From an uncultured Acetatifactor sp. (GTDB lineage: Bacteria > Bacillota > Clostridia > Lachnospirales > Lachnospiraceae), in the NCBI GenBank assembly GCA_910586835.1, contig CAJUJU010000060.1, forward strand, positions 1 through 24,088: DNA of 24,088 nucleotides, written 5' to 3'. Shown piece after piece: positions 1-8,090 of the stretch (position 1 is its first letter; the number at the start of each line of letters is the position of its first letter). The notes beneath the pieces were generated by a model. It worked only from the letters and a program-made list of their open reading frames with translations. It was not told where the DNA came from and did no database searches. A program made the position numbers and the translations under genes.

Positions 1-48
1 CGACCACCGAGATCTACACTCTTTCCCTACACGACGCTCTTCCGATCT
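1..48 (+). other. Illumina sequencing adapter (artefact)
   Basis: These bases match the 3' part of the Illumina TruSeq universal/P5 adapter, ending in GACGCTCTTCCGATCT at position 48, immediately followed by genomic sequence. On the minus strand the adapter is translated as IGRASCRERV, a peptide known to appear as a contaminant in protein databases. The bases are therefore untrimmed library adapter, not part of the genome, and no gene call should include them. Confidence 0.97.
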
Positions 49-49
49 G

Positions 50-997
50 AACGGGAGCAGCAACGTCAGCGAAAAAACAAAAAAGAGGGTGTTGGATGTC
101 ATACATAAATACGAATACACCCCAAACGCCTTTGCCAGAGGCCTGGGGCTCAACACCATGAAGACCATCGGAATCATGTGTGCGGACAGCTCGGATCTGT
201 ATCTTGCCAAGGCCATCTATTATCTGGAGCAGAAGCTCCGTGAAAACGGCTACGACAGCATTCTCTGCTGCACCGGCTATGCCCATGAGACCAGAGCCGC
301 CTACATGAATCTGCTCATCACCAAAAAAGTGGACGGCATCATACTGGTGGGATCCAATTATGTTCATGAGGCGGCAGCCGATAACCAGTATATCTCCGAC
401 GCGGCGGCTCAGCTGCCCGTGATGCTGCTGAATGCCGTTCTGGACGTCCCCAATGTCTACAGCGTTGTGACAGACGACTACACTTCCATGTACAACGCGA
501 CAATCCAGATGATCTCCACCGGTATAACGGATATCGTCTATTTCTATAATTCCACCTCCTACAGCGGTAAGAAAAAGCTGGCCGGTTACCGGGCCGCCAT
601 GGAGGAAAAAAAATTATTGTCAAACACTTACCTGATGCAGTATTATCCCGGTTCCCACGAGGACATCCCCGCCATGGCGGAGCATTTGAGGAAGCTTCAC
701 GAGAGAGGGCTTGCCTTCCACGGGCTGATCGCCGCAGAGGATTCGCTGGCCCTGGCCGCTGTAAAATATGCCCGGATGACCGGCTATTCCGTGCCTGATG
801 ATCTTTCCGTCATCGGCTGTAACAACTCCATTCTCGCAACCTGCTGTGAACCGGAGCTCTCCAGCATTGATAACAAACTGGAGACACTGTGTCAGCACCT
901 GATCGCCACACTGATGGGAACACTCGGCGGAAGGGAAATGCCTAAAAAGACTGTTTTTTCCGGCGAATTTGTCAAACGTGGCACCACCAAATCATAG
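50..997 (+). CDS. LacI-family transcriptional regulator, 5'-truncated
   Basis: The frame is open from the adapter junction and begins NGSSNVSEKTKKRVLDVI, the end of a LacI helix-turn-helix plus hinge region (usually preceded by ...VSRVL). Only about 20 N-terminal residues and the start codon are missing, lost to the contig end. The GTG at 89 is therefore not the true start. The hinge reads YTPNAFARGL, and a periplasmic-binding-protein-like effector domain follows from about TIGIMCADSSD to the end, with the usual VDGIILVGS and DDLSVIGCNN segments. It lies 46 bases upstream of uxaC on the same strand, so it probably responds to a sugar, perhaps a uronate, and may control uxaC. The effector is inferred from context only. 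Confidence 0.9.
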   Translation, partial: NGSSNVSEKTKKRVLDVIHKYEYTPNAFARGLGLNTMKTIGIMCADSSDLYLAKAIYYLEQKLRENGYDSILCCTGYAHETRAAYMNLLITKKVDGIILVGSNYVHEAAADNQYISDAAAQLPVMLLNAVLDVPNVYSVVTDDYTSMYNATIQMISTGITDIVYFYNSTSYSGKKKLAGYRAAMEEKKLLSNTYLMQYYPGSHEDIPAMAEHLRKLHERGLAFHGLIAAEDSLALAAVKYARMTGYSVPDDLSVIGCNNSILATCCEPELSSIDNKLETLCQHLIATLMGTLGGREMPKKTVFSGEFVKRGTTKS

Positions 998-1043
998 GCA
1001 AACCATCACATTAATCAAAATAAATCAAACGGAGGGTATTAAC

Positions 1044-2453
1044 ATGAAGGCATTTATGGACAGAGACTTTCTCCTGGAATCCGAGACGGCAAAAAAGCTG
1101 TTTCACGACTACGCGGAGACCACCCCGATTCTGGACTACCACTGCCACATCAATCCCAGAGAGATCGCGGAGGATCGGCAGTTCGACAACATTACTCAGG
1201 TATGGCTGGGCGGCGACCATTACAAATGGCGCTTTATGCGTTCCTGCGGTGTGGATGAAAAGTTCATCACCGGCGGCGCTTCCGACTATGAGAAGTTTTG
1301 CAAATGGGCGGAATGCCTGGGCAAGGCCATCGGCAATCCTCTCTTCCACTGGAGCCATCTGGAGCTGCAGAGATACTTTGGCTACACCGGAGTGCTGAGC
1401 GCAAAGACTGCAGACGAAGTCTGGAAGCTCTGTAACGAAAAGCTGGCCCAACCTTCCATGAGCGTCCGCAACCTGATCCGGCAGAGCAACGTGACTCTGA
1501 TCTGCACCACCGACGATCCCGTGGACTCCCTGGAATGGCACAAAAAGCTGGCGGAGGATCACAGCTTCGACGTAAAGGTTCTTCCCGCCTGGAGACCGGA
1601 TAAGGCCATGAACATTGAAAAGCCTGACTATCTGGATTATGTGGATAAACTGGCCTCCGTCACAGGCGTCGCTGAAATCACCAGCTTTGCAGGGCTGAAG
1701 ACCGCGTTGAAAAAACGTATGGAATTCTTTGCATCCATGGGCTGCACTGTGTCCGACCATGCCCTTGAATATGTGATGTATTTCCCGGCCAGCGAGGATG
1801 AAATCGAGGAAATTTTCCTGAAGCGTCTGAACCACATGATTCTCACAAAGGATGAGGAACTGAAGTTCAAGACGGCATTCATGCTCTTCGTGGGCAGGGA
1901 ATATCATCGGCTTGACTGGGCAATGCAGCTTCACTACGGCTGCAAGCGTGACAACAATACTTTGATGTACAAGGCTCTCGGACCTGACACCGGATATGAC
2001 TGCATCAATAACTATGCCCCCTCCCCTCAGATGGCGGACTTCCTTGACGCACTGAATTCCACGGATCAGCTGCCCAAGACCGTTCTGTACAGCCTGAATC
2101 CCAACGACAACCAGTCCATCGGTTCCATCCTCGGCTGTTTTCAGAATTCATCCGCTGTCGCAAAGATTCAGCAGGGCAGCGCATGGTGGTTCAACGATCA
2201 CAAAAAGGGAATGGAGGAGCAGATGGTCTCCCTGGCCAACCTGGGCAATCTTTCCGGCTTCGTCGGTATGCTCACCGACTCCCGGAGCTTCCTGTCCTAC
2301 ACAAGACATGAGTATTTCCGTCGTATCCTCTGCAATCTGCTGGGCGGCTGGGTGGAAAACGGCGAATTCCCTGCGGACTATGACATTTTGTCCGAGATCG
2401 TAAAGAACATTTCCTACTACAACGCCAGAAATTACTTCAAGTTCAATGTATAA
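1044..2453 (+). CDS. uxaC: Glucuronate/galacturonate isomerase (uronate isomerase)
   Basis: This 469-residue protein is of normal UxaC length. UxaC interconverts D-glucuronate and D-fructuronate, and D-galacturonate and D-tagaturonate, the first cytoplasmic step of hexuronate breakdown. The sequence starts MKAFMDRDFLLES and has the metal-binding DYHCHINPREIAED segment (His33 and His35), then ICTTDDPVDSLEWH, VLPAWRPDKA and a C-terminal GMLTDSRSFLSYTRHEYFRR segment, all typical of the amidohydrolase-like UxaC family. The ATG at 1044 is chosen because GGAGG at 1031-1035 is well placed; the frame stays open further upstream, but that part overlaps the LacI gene. A strong terminator follows. No other uronate gene is in the window, so the rest of the pathway must lie elsewhere. 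Confidence 0.96.
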   Translation: MKAFMDRDFLLESETAKKLFHDYAETTPILDYHCHINPREIAEDRQFDNITQVWLGGDHYKWRFMRSCGVDEKFITGGASDYEKFCKWAECLGKAIGNPLFHWSHLELQRYFGYTGVLSAKTADEVWKLCNEKLAQPSMSVRNLIRQSNVTLICTTDDPVDSLEWHKKLAEDHSFDVKVLPAWRPDKAMNIEKPDYLDYVDKLASVTGVAEITSFAGLKTALKKRMEFFASMGCTVSDHALEYVMYFPASEDEIEEIFLKRLNHMILTKDEELKFKTAFMLFVGREYHRLDWAMQLHYGCKRDNNTLMYKALGPDTGYDCINNYAPSPQMADFLDALNSTDQLPKTVLYSLNPNDNQSIGSILGCFQNSSAVAKIQQGSAWWFNDHKKGMEEQMVSLANLGNLSGFVGMLTDSRSFLSYTRHEYFRRILCNLLGGWVENGEFPADYDILSEIVKNISYYNARNYFKFNV

Positions 2454-2478
2454 GAAAACGAAATTTCCTACAAGCTAC

Positions 2479-2516
2479 AAAAGAAATGCCCTGGCTGCAG
2501 CCGGGGCATTTCTTTT
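2479..2516 (+). terminator. Rho-independent terminator after uxaC
   Basis: A 17-bp stem (AAAAGAAATGCCCTGGC, one G-T wobble) with a TGCA loop ends in a T-rich strand (TTTCTTTT). It starts 25 bases after the uxaC stop. Because the left arm begins with A residues it could also stop transcription on the minus strand. Confidence 0.93.
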
Positions 2517-2530
2517 GAGAGAAAGTATAC

Positions 2531-2563
2531 GGGAAAATTCATTCCCAGGGAATGAATCTTCCC
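2531..2563. repeat. Near-perfect 33-bp inverted repeat
   Basis: Arms GGGAAAATTCATTCCC and GGGAATGAATCTTCCC flank a single central A and differ at one position. There is no U-tract and the site lies beyond the uxaC terminator, about 90 bases upstream of the AraC gene's -10 box. It could be an operator for a dimeric regulator or a small mobile palindrome; the sequence alone does not decide. Confidence 0.6.
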
Positions 2564-2649
2564 TATTAAAGAATACAACAATTTTACAGGATTTTCTAAT
2601 AATTATATATCGATTTTCCTGGAAACTACTGTTTTTTTGTTCCACCAAA

Positions 2650-2658
2650 TGATATAAT
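2650..2658 (+). promoter_or_regulatory. Extended -10 promoter of the AraC-type gene
   Basis: TGATATAAT is a TGn extension joined to a consensus TATAAT (2653-2658). The -35 position (about 2630-2635, TGTTTT) is poor, as expected for extended -10 promoters. The start codon of the AraC gene is 62 bases downstream. Confidence 0.65.
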
Positions 2659-2720
2659 ATGCTTACGCAAGACAACAATACTTTTATCGGATCACTGTAC
2701 ACGGAAAGGAACAGCACCCT

Positions 2721-3560
2721 ATGTCCTCTGCAAAATGCAAAAAAACAGATATCGAACGCATCGTAGCGGAAAAAGGAAAGCGGGGAGATTTCTCCCCCCG
2801 CCAGTCGGATCACTGCCACAACTTTTATGAACTGATCTATATGCTCTCCGGAGAATGTCGGTTCCTCTTAAATGACAGCGTATATCGTCTCGTACGGGGA
2901 GATCTGATTCTGGCCGCACCTGGCGACCTGCATCATGCCCTGTACGAAACCAGCACCTGCGAAATCATGGCTGTATATTTTAAGAAGGACTATATCGACT
3001 GGAATCTGCTGAAAAAGCTGCTGCCGCAGCCCGGCTCCAGACAGTTACACTCCTTTATGGGAAGCATCCCTCCCCTCTATCAGGAGGAGTTTCTGTCCCT
3101 GGCCGGTCGCATGCTGTCGGAAAGCGCCGGAATCGACGAGTACTCCGAAACCTTTATGAGCTGCTATCTCCATGAGCTTCTGCTGACCCTCATGCGTCAT
3201 TCCGTCATGGCCGAGGAAGAACCGGAGCTTCTGAATTCCAGGGACGCCGATATCCTCATCGCCACAAAATACATCTACCGGAATTACCAGAAGCCCCTCA
3301 CCCTGGATGAGGTTGCTGCCCAGGCTGCGCTGAGTCCCACCTATTTCAGCAGAAAATTCAAGCAGGTCACCGGCATGGGCTTCAAGGAATATCTGAACTT
3401 TGTACGTCTGAAGCACGCTCAGACCGCACTTCTGACCACCTCCGGCACCATTACCGACATCGCCCTGGAAAACGGCTTCAACGACAGCAACTATTTCAAG
3501 GATCTGTTTAAAAAGGTGTACGGTAAATCTCCCAGAGAATACCGTAAAAATGCCGTCTGA
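2721..3560 (+). CDS. AraC-family transcriptional regulator
   Basis: The protein has 279 residues. The N-terminal part (about 20-95) resembles an AraC cupin-like sensing domain, with HCHNFYELIYMLSGECRF and RGDLILAAPGDLHH. The C-terminal ~100 residues contain the two helix-turn-helix units of the AraC/XylS family: LTLDEVAAQAALSPTYFSRKF, then ITDIALENGFNDSNYFKDLF followed by KKVYGKSPREYR. The ATG at 2721 has a purine-rich site (GGAAAGGA) at 2702-2709. The gene has its own promoter and lies next to uxaC, so control of carbohydrate genes is likely, but the inducer is unknown. It converges with ktrA, with only 17 bases between stop codons. Confidence 0.93.
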   Translation: MSSAKCKKTDIERIVAEKGKRGDFSPRQSDHCHNFYELIYMLSGECRFLLNDSVYRLVRGDLILAAPGDLHHALYETSTCEIMAVYFKKDYIDWNLLKKLLPQPGSRQLHSFMGSIPPLYQEEFLSLAGRMLSESAGIDEYSETFMSCYLHELLLTLMRHSVMAEEEPELLNSRDADILIATKYIYRNYQKPLTLDEVAAQAALSPTYFSRKFKQVTGMGFKEYLNFVRLKHAQTALLTTSGTITDIALENGFNDSNYFKDLFKKVYGKSPREYRKNAV

Positions 3561-3577
3561 GCGGACACAGAACCGGC

Positions 3578-4219
3578 TTACTTCAGATTTCCCACATCCT
3601 TTATGGTTCCCATCACCATAATACTCTCATCCTCCTCAAACACATGGCTGGGATGAGGAAGCGGAAAAATTTTATTCTGCTTTTTGGTGGCCATGACGCT
3701 GACGTGATATTTTGTGCGCACAGACAGCTCCACCATACTTTTTCCCAGCCATTTCTGAGGAACCGCTATCTCATAGATCCCCACCTCTGGCGTCAGCTCC
3801 ACATAGTCAAATATATGATCCATGCCGAACTGAATGGCAAGCTGTTCTGCCACCTCCCGCTCCGCGTAGGAGACATAATCCGCTCCGTTGCGCAGCAGCA
3901 GCTTCTTGTGCACGTCCCGGGTAGCCCTGGCTATGATAAACTTACAGCCCAGATCCTTTAACAGCACTGTCACCTCCAATACTGTCTGGAAGTTCTCTCC
4001 GATGGCGATTGCCGCCAGATCAAAATTGCGGATCCCCAATGTTTCCATAAATCGCTCGTCCGTGGCGTCCCCGATCAGAATCTGCTGGATCATGCCGACG
4101 GCGGCATCCGCCCGCTCCTCTCTGAAGTCCACAGCCATGACCTCATGCCCGTTCTCCAGAAACTTCTGTGCCATATGACGTCCGAAACGTCCAAGTCCAA
4201 TGATCAATACTGATTTCAT
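3578..4219 (-). CDS. ktrA: Potassium uptake regulatory subunit KtrA/TrkA (RCK protein)
   Basis: This 213-residue cytoplasmic protein has an RCK_N Rossmann fold starting MKSVLIIGLGRFGRHMA (GxGxxG at residues 8-13) with an acidic residue ending the second strand (VMAVDFREE). An RCK_C domain fills the last ~80 residues. In the family, an octameric ring binds nucleotides (ATP/ADP, c-di-AMP) and gates the KtrB channel. The start is set at 4219, not the upstream in-frame GTG-like start at 4243, because AAGGAG lies just before this ATG and the Rossmann strand begins there. It follows ktrB by 40 bases and is clearly in the same operon. Confidence 0.94.
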   Translation of the reverse strand: MKSVLIIGLGRFGRHMAQKFLENGHEVMAVDFREERADAAVGMIQQILIGDATDERFMETLGIRNFDLAAIAIGENFQTVLEVTVLLKDLGCKFIIARATRDVHKKLLLRNGADYVSYAEREVAEQLAIQFGMDHIFDYVELTPEVGIYEIAVPQKWLGKSMVELSVRTKYHVSVMATKKQNKIFPLPHPSHVFEEDESIMVMGTIKDVGNLK

Positions 4220-4259
4220 ATCCACTCTCCTTGCCCATACCAATCAATCGTTGAAACGG

Positions 4260-5636
4260 TCAGCCTACCTGTACTTTTTCCAGCGGCAGCCTTGAATTCG
4301 TCACTCTCTTATCCGAAGAAAATGCCAGCAGCATAGTGATGGATCCCACTCTCCCGCACAGCATCAGAAATGCCAGCAGCAGCTTGGATACCATCCCCAG
4401 TCCGGGCGTCACGCCAAGAGTCAGTCCCACCGTAGCCATGGCTGACACCGCTTCAAACAGCGCGGTGAGAAGCGGCAGATCCTCAATGGCCGAAATAATA
4501 ATGCTCACCGCCGCCGTGAGCAGAAGATACGTCATAAACACGCAGGAAGCCGTCCTGGTGATCCCCTCCTCCATTCTCCGCCCGAACACTTCAATGTTCT
4601 TCTTGCGGCGGAAGGTGGCAAAAATGCTGATACAGAGTATCCAAAAGGTAGTGGTCTTGATGCCGCCTGCCGTAGAGCCGGTAGAGCCGCCGATGAACAT
4701 CAGACAGATCATCACAAACAGACCTCCCTCTGTCATCCCCGTCAGATCAACGGAGTTAAAGCCTGCCGTTCTCGCCGACACGGACTGGAACAGGCTGGCG
4801 TTAATGCGCTCCCCCACACTCAGCCCTTCGTACAGCGGATGCCCCCACTCAAGCAGCAGCAGCGCCGCCGTACCTGCCAACACAAGGCCGATACTGACGG
4901 AAAGCACCATTTTACTCTGCAGCTTCAGCTTTTTCCAGTGAAATTTCCGGCTGATCAGATCATGCCACACAAAAAATCCCAGACCGCCCAGAATGATGAG
5001 CAGCATGATGACCACAGTCACATACCAGGCCGCAGCCCCTCCCCAGCCGCCGGTCACGCCGGTCAGGGAGGAAAATTCTCCCGAGCTTCCCCCCATCAGG
5101 TCAAAGCCTCCGTTACAGAAGGCGGAAACGGAATGAAAGAGGGAAAAATAAAGACCCTTGCCCACGCCGAATTTCGGGATGAAAACAACACTTAAAAGCA
5201 GTGCTCCCATCACCTCAATGACAAAGGTGCCCAGGGCGATAAACTTCGTCATGCGTACAATTCCTCCCAGCTGAGGCGCCGAAATGGAATTCTGCATCAG
5301 GGAACGTTGGTTCAGGCTGATCCTCTTTCCCACGATGACCATCACCGAGATGGCAACCGTCATAAAGCCCAGCCCACCGATCTGGATCAGCGCCAATATC
5401 ACCAGCTGCCCGAATACGGTCCAGTGGGTAAATGTGTCAAACCGCACAAGCCCTGTCACACAGGTGGCGGAGGTTGCCGTAAAAAAGCAGTCGGACAGGG
5501 CCGTGCCGCCCGGCCCTCTGGTTGCCGCCGGCAGGGCCAGCAGCAATGTCCCTATCAAAATAATCGCACAATATCCGCCCAGTATGAGTTTCATGGGCGA
5601 AATATTCTGCCAGATGTTACGTTTCAATTTTGTCAT
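4260..5636 (-). CDS. ktrB: Potassium-transporting subunit KtrB/TrkH
   Basis: This 458-residue integral membrane protein of the Trk/Ktr/HKT superfamily has four pore-loop repeats, each with its filter glycine: TSATCVTGL, SVSAFCNGGF, SVSARTAGFNS and VSAMATVGLT. The GGSTGSTAGGIKTTTF segment after the third repeat is the gating-loop region typical of the family. It transports K+ (often Na+-dependent) together with KtrA, encoded directly downstream. GGAAAGGA precedes the ATG. The gene starts 66 bases after the buk stop, and a terminator lies in that gap, so ktrBA is probably a separate transcription unit. I could not identify a convincing promoter in the gap. Confidence 0.95.
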   Translation of the reverse strand: MTKLKRNIWQNISPMKLILGGYCAIILIGTLLLALPAATRGPGGTALSDCFFTATSATCVTGLVRFDTFTHWTVFGQLVILALIQIGGLGFMTVAISVMVIVGKRISLNQRSLMQNSISAPQLGGIVRMTKFIALGTFVIEVMGALLLSVVFIPKFGVGKGLYFSLFHSVSAFCNGGFDLMGGSSGEFSSLTGVTGGWGGAAAWYVTVVIMLLIILGGLGFFVWHDLISRKFHWKKLKLQSKMVLSVSIGLVLAGTAALLLLEWGHPLYEGLSVGERINASLFQSVSARTAGFNSVDLTGMTEGGLFVMICLMFIGGSTGSTAGGIKTTTFWILCISIFATFRRKKNIEVFGRRMEEGITRTASCVFMTYLLLTAAVSIIISAIEDLPLLTALFEAVSAMATVGLTLGVTPGLGMVSKLLLAFLMLCGRVGSITMLLAFSSDKRVTNSRLPLEKVQVG

Positions 5637-5653
5637 TTCCTTTCCAGGCTTTA

Positions 5654-5695
5654 CAGAAAAGCCCCGCCACTATAATATTACAGTTTCGGAGCTTT
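5654..5695 (-). terminator. Rho-independent terminator after buk
   Basis: Read on the minus strand, AAAGCTCCG pairs with CGGGGCTTT (one G-T pair), and between them ACTGTAAT pairs with ATTATAGT, giving a long two-part hairpin followed by TTTTCTG. It begins 7 bases after the buk stop codon and separates ptb-buk from ktrBA. Confidence 0.75.
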
Positions 5696-5702
5696 CCATG
5701 CA

Positions 5703-6770
5703 TCAATATTCCATTGCCTTCTCTTCGCCGCTCAAGACGCGTATTGCCCCCTGCGCCAGAGCAAGCAGTTCATCCTCTCCGGGATATACGGTGAAGGGCG
5801 CAATCCACTCCGCCCTCTCCTTCAGCGCTGCAACCACGTCTGCGCCGTAGGCAATACCGCCTGTGACAATGATCTGATCCACCTTGCCGTTCAGTACGCA
5901 GGCCATGGAGCCGATATCCTTGGCCACCTGAAGCAGAAACGCCTGCTTTGCCTCCACAGCCTTTTCATCGCCTTCGTTTGCGCGCTTTGTCACTTCCCGC
6001 ATATCATTTGTGCCAAGATATGCGTTAAAGCCTCCCTTGCCCACTACCTTGCCGTAAATCTCCTTCTCCGTATACTCGCCGGAAAAGCACATTTTGATCA
6101 GCGCGCCGCTGGGAACCGCACCGGCCCGCTCGGGAGAGAATGCACCGTCGCCGTCCAAAGCGTTGAACACATCCACTACCTTCCCGTTCTCATGAGCCCC
6201 TACGGACACGCCGCCGCCCATATGTACCACGATCAGCCGAAGGGATTCGTAAGGCTTTCCTGTCTCCTTTGCATATCTCTTTGCAACCGCCTTCTGATTC
6301 AGCGCATGGAACACGCTGGTGCGGGGCAGCTCAGGGACACCCGAATATCTGGCGATGGGCATCAGCTCATCCACCACCACCGGATCTACGATAAAGGAGG
6401 GAATTCCCACAGAATCACCGATCTCTCTGGCAAGAATGCCACCCAGGTTGGATGCGTGCTGCCCCTGCACACCCTTCTTCAGGTCTGCCAGCAGTTCGTC
6501 GGTCACCGCGTAGGTGCCGCCGGGAATGGGCTTCAGCATACCGCCCCGTCCCACCACCACATTCAGACTCTTCAAATCAAAATTTTTGGACTCCAGAAGA
6601 TCTGTGATGATTTTCTTCCGGAAATCCTTCTGGTCAAAGATCGTAGCATACTGACTGATCTCCTCCGTGGAATGTCTCAGGGTCTCCTCAAACAACAGAT
6701 TCTCATCCTCAAACACACCGATCTTTGTCGAGGTGGAACCGGGATTAATGATCAAACTCTTCACTGCCAT
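5703..6770 (-). CDS. buk: Butyrate kinase
   Basis: The 355 residues starting MAVKSLIINPGSTSTKIGVF match the usual length and the acetate/butyrate kinase signature. Further family blocks are VVGRGGMLKPIPGGTYAV, QHASNLGGILA, VVHMGGGVSVGAH, NALDGDGAFSPERAG and IIVTGGIAYG. Buk converts butyryl phosphate and ADP to butyrate and ATP in the cytoplasm. The ATG at 6770 has AGGAGG at 6779-6784 with 8-base spacing. The frame stays open upstream to 6893, where a TTG with its own ribosome site would add 41 residues (separate entry). It is downstream of ptb in the same operon. A branched-chain acyl kinase role is possible. Confidence 0.93.
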   Translation of the reverse strand: MAVKSLIINPGSTSTKIGVFEDENLLFEETLRHSTEEISQYATIFDQKDFRKKIITDLLESKNFDLKSLNVVVGRGGMLKPIPGGTYAVTDELLADLKKGVQGQHASNLGGILAREIGDSVGIPSFIVDPVVVDELMPIARYSGVPELPRTSVFHALNQKAVAKRYAKETGKPYESLRLIVVHMGGGVSVGAHENGKVVDVFNALDGDGAFSPERAGAVPSGALIKMCFSGEYTEKEIYGKVVGKGGFNAYLGTNDMREVTKRANEGDEKAVEAKQAFLLQVAKDIGSMACVLNGKVDQIIVTGGIAYGADVVAALKERAEWIAPFTVYPGEDELLALAQGAIRVLSGEEKAMEY

Positions 6771-6893
6771 CTGCTTTTCCTCCTGCTCTTTTCTGTGCTG
6801 CCTTTTTTCCGCAGCCTTTTCCACAACAATATCTATCCCCGCAGAGACCAGCTCATCCGCTGCCTCCAGGGCCATTTCAACCAGGAAATCCAA
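6771..6893 (-). other. In-frame 41-codon leader of buk (N-terminal extension or alternative start)
   Basis: The ptb-buk gap is an uninterrupted reading frame in phase with buk, beginning at a TTG (6891-6893) with AAAGGAG at 6902-6908, exactly 8 bases away and beside the ptb stop. The predicted peptide starts MDFLVEMALEAADELVSAGI and ends in a highly charged KRQHRKEQEEK stretch, an amphipathic-helix pattern. The stronger AGGAGG/ATG start of buk lies at its end. Either two Buk forms are made or the leader couples buk to ptb. Both start sites are visible; usage is not. Confidence 0.5.
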
Positions 6894-6909
6894 CTGCCCT
6901 GCTCCTTTG

Positions 6910-7833
6910 TCAGTTCTTCTTTTTCAGTTCCTCTGCCACCACGGCAGCCAAAGCGATAGAATGCACCTTGGTCTCAAAGGTATCGGAACGGCTGGTCAGA
7001 ATCACAGGCACCTTGGTACCGGTGAGAATACATCCGTTCTTAAATCCGGGCACGGTATGTACAAGGCACTTATAGACCAGGTTTCCCGCATGGATATCAG
7101 GGAACAGCAGAATGTCCGCATCCCCCTGAATCTTTCTGTCCGTAGCTCCCTTATGCTTTGCAGCCTCGGGATCCACCGCCAGATCGAGGGAGAGAGGGCC
7201 GTCCACAATACAGCCGGGAATTTTTCCTTCCTCGCACAGCTTTGTCAGCTCCGCCGCATCCACAGTAACCTCCATCTTGGGATTCACCACCTCAACGGCC
7301 GCCAGAGGCGCAACCTTGGGAACGTCGATTCCACATGCCCGACAGACGGGAATGGTGTTCTGGATAATATGGATCTTATCCTCCAGGGTAGGATAAGTGA
7401 TAAACGCCACGTCAGCCAGGAACAGCAGTCTGTGAATGCCCGGAATTTCAAATACAGCCACATGGGAGAGAGGGCCGCCGGTGCGCAGGCCGACTTCCTT
7501 ATCCAGCACGCTCTTTAAGAAATTTTTCGTATCCACCAGCCCCTTCATGTACATGTCAACCTCGCCGTCGTGAGCAAGCTTCACCGCCTTCAGGGACGCC
7601 TGAATCATATCGGGCTCGTCGATTATTTCAAATCCGCTCAGATCCATCTCCATCTCAGCCGCGATTTCCCTTATCTTCGCCTCGTCTCCCACCAGCACGG
7701 CTTCCGCAATCCCCTGTGCCTTTGCCTCTCTGACTGCCTCCAGCACGGCGGAATCCTGGGCTGCCGCCACCGCAATCTTCTTGATTCCGCAGCCCTTCAC
7801 CTTTGCAATCACGTCATCAAAACCCTGTTTCAT
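6910..7833 (-). CDS. ptb: Phosphate butyryltransferase
   Basis: The protein has 307 residues, the normal Ptb length. Family features include DMYMKGLVDTKNFLKSVLDKE, RTGGPLSHVAVFEI, LFLADVAFITYPTLEDK and DADILLFPDIHAGNLVYK. It moves the acyl group from butyryl-CoA to phosphate, making butyryl phosphate for Buk. It is the first gene of the ptb-buk operon, with a good promoter about 110 bases upstream and an AAGGAAG/AAGGGA purine site before the ATG. A phosphotransacetylase (Pta) is a weaker alternative; the pairing with buk favours Ptb. Confidence 0.94.
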   Translation of the reverse strand: MKQGFDDVIAKVKGCGIKKIAVAAAQDSAVLEAVREAKAQGIAEAVLVGDEAKIREIAAEMEMDLSGFEIIDEPDMIQASLKAVKLAHDGEVDMYMKGLVDTKNFLKSVLDKEVGLRTGGPLSHVAVFEIPGIHRLLFLADVAFITYPTLEDKIHIIQNTIPVCRACGIDVPKVAPLAAVEVVNPKMEVTVDAAELTKLCEEGKIPGCIVDGPLSLDLAVDPEAAKHKGATDRKIQGDADILLFPDIHAGNLVYKCLVHTVPGFKNGCILTGTKVPVILTSRSDTFETKVHSIALAAVVAEELKKKN

Positions 7834-7943
7834 TTCCCTTTTCTTCCTTTCTGCCCTTAAGTCTCTCCTTTGTCTCCCCCAGACATAACCCTTTCTTCTG
7901 CCTTTGGGATCTGCCGCGTCTTTCTTTTGACGCCATCGTTAAA

Positions 7944-7972
7944 ATAATATCACTTAGACCTGCAAAATGCAA
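7944..7972 (-). promoter_or_regulatory. Sigma-A-type promoter of ptb-buk
   Basis: On the minus strand, TTGCAT (7967-7972) and TATTAT (7944-7949) are separated by 17 bases. Transcription would start near 7937, leaving a purine-rich leader of about 100 bases before ptb. Confidence 0.75.
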
Positions 7973-8041
7973 TACCGGACGGCGCTATTCTTCCCGCCCG
8001 GGACAACGTTTCAGACCTGGCCTCAGCCGCCCGGCACAGAC

Positions 8042-8070
8042 AAAAGCCGGCTGACAGCGAGTCAGCCGGC
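8042..8070 (-). terminator. Rho-independent terminator after the chemoreceptor gene
   Basis: A perfect 10-bp stem (GCCGGCTGAC at 8046-8055 with GTCAGCCGGC at 8061-8070) and a 5-base loop is followed on the minus strand by TTTT. It lies about 20 bases past the receptor stop codon. Confidence 0.85.
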
Positions 8071-8090
8071 CTTCAGGGTACAAATTTTCG

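Noticed and set aside
14..367. 117-codon minus-strand frame at the contig start
   Set aside because: It lies antisense to the LacI gene and its C-terminus is translated adapter (IGRASCRERV).
2446..2652. 68-codon plus-strand frame after uxaC
   Set aside because: It spans the uxaC terminator and the palindrome, has no ribosome site and has no sign of coding.
5640..5660. Small hairpin (GGCTTT/AAAGCC) just upstream of ktrB as a riboswitch
   Set aside because: It is only 6 bp and the whole gap is 66 bases, too short for a c-di-AMP or other known aptamer; the larger fold is a buk terminator.
7815..7936. Upstream ORF (about 39 codons) in the ptb leader overlapping the ptb start
   Set aside because: The ATG would be almost at the predicted transcription start with no ribosome site, and the peptide is a Lys/Arg/Glu-rich string typical of purine-rich leader DNA.
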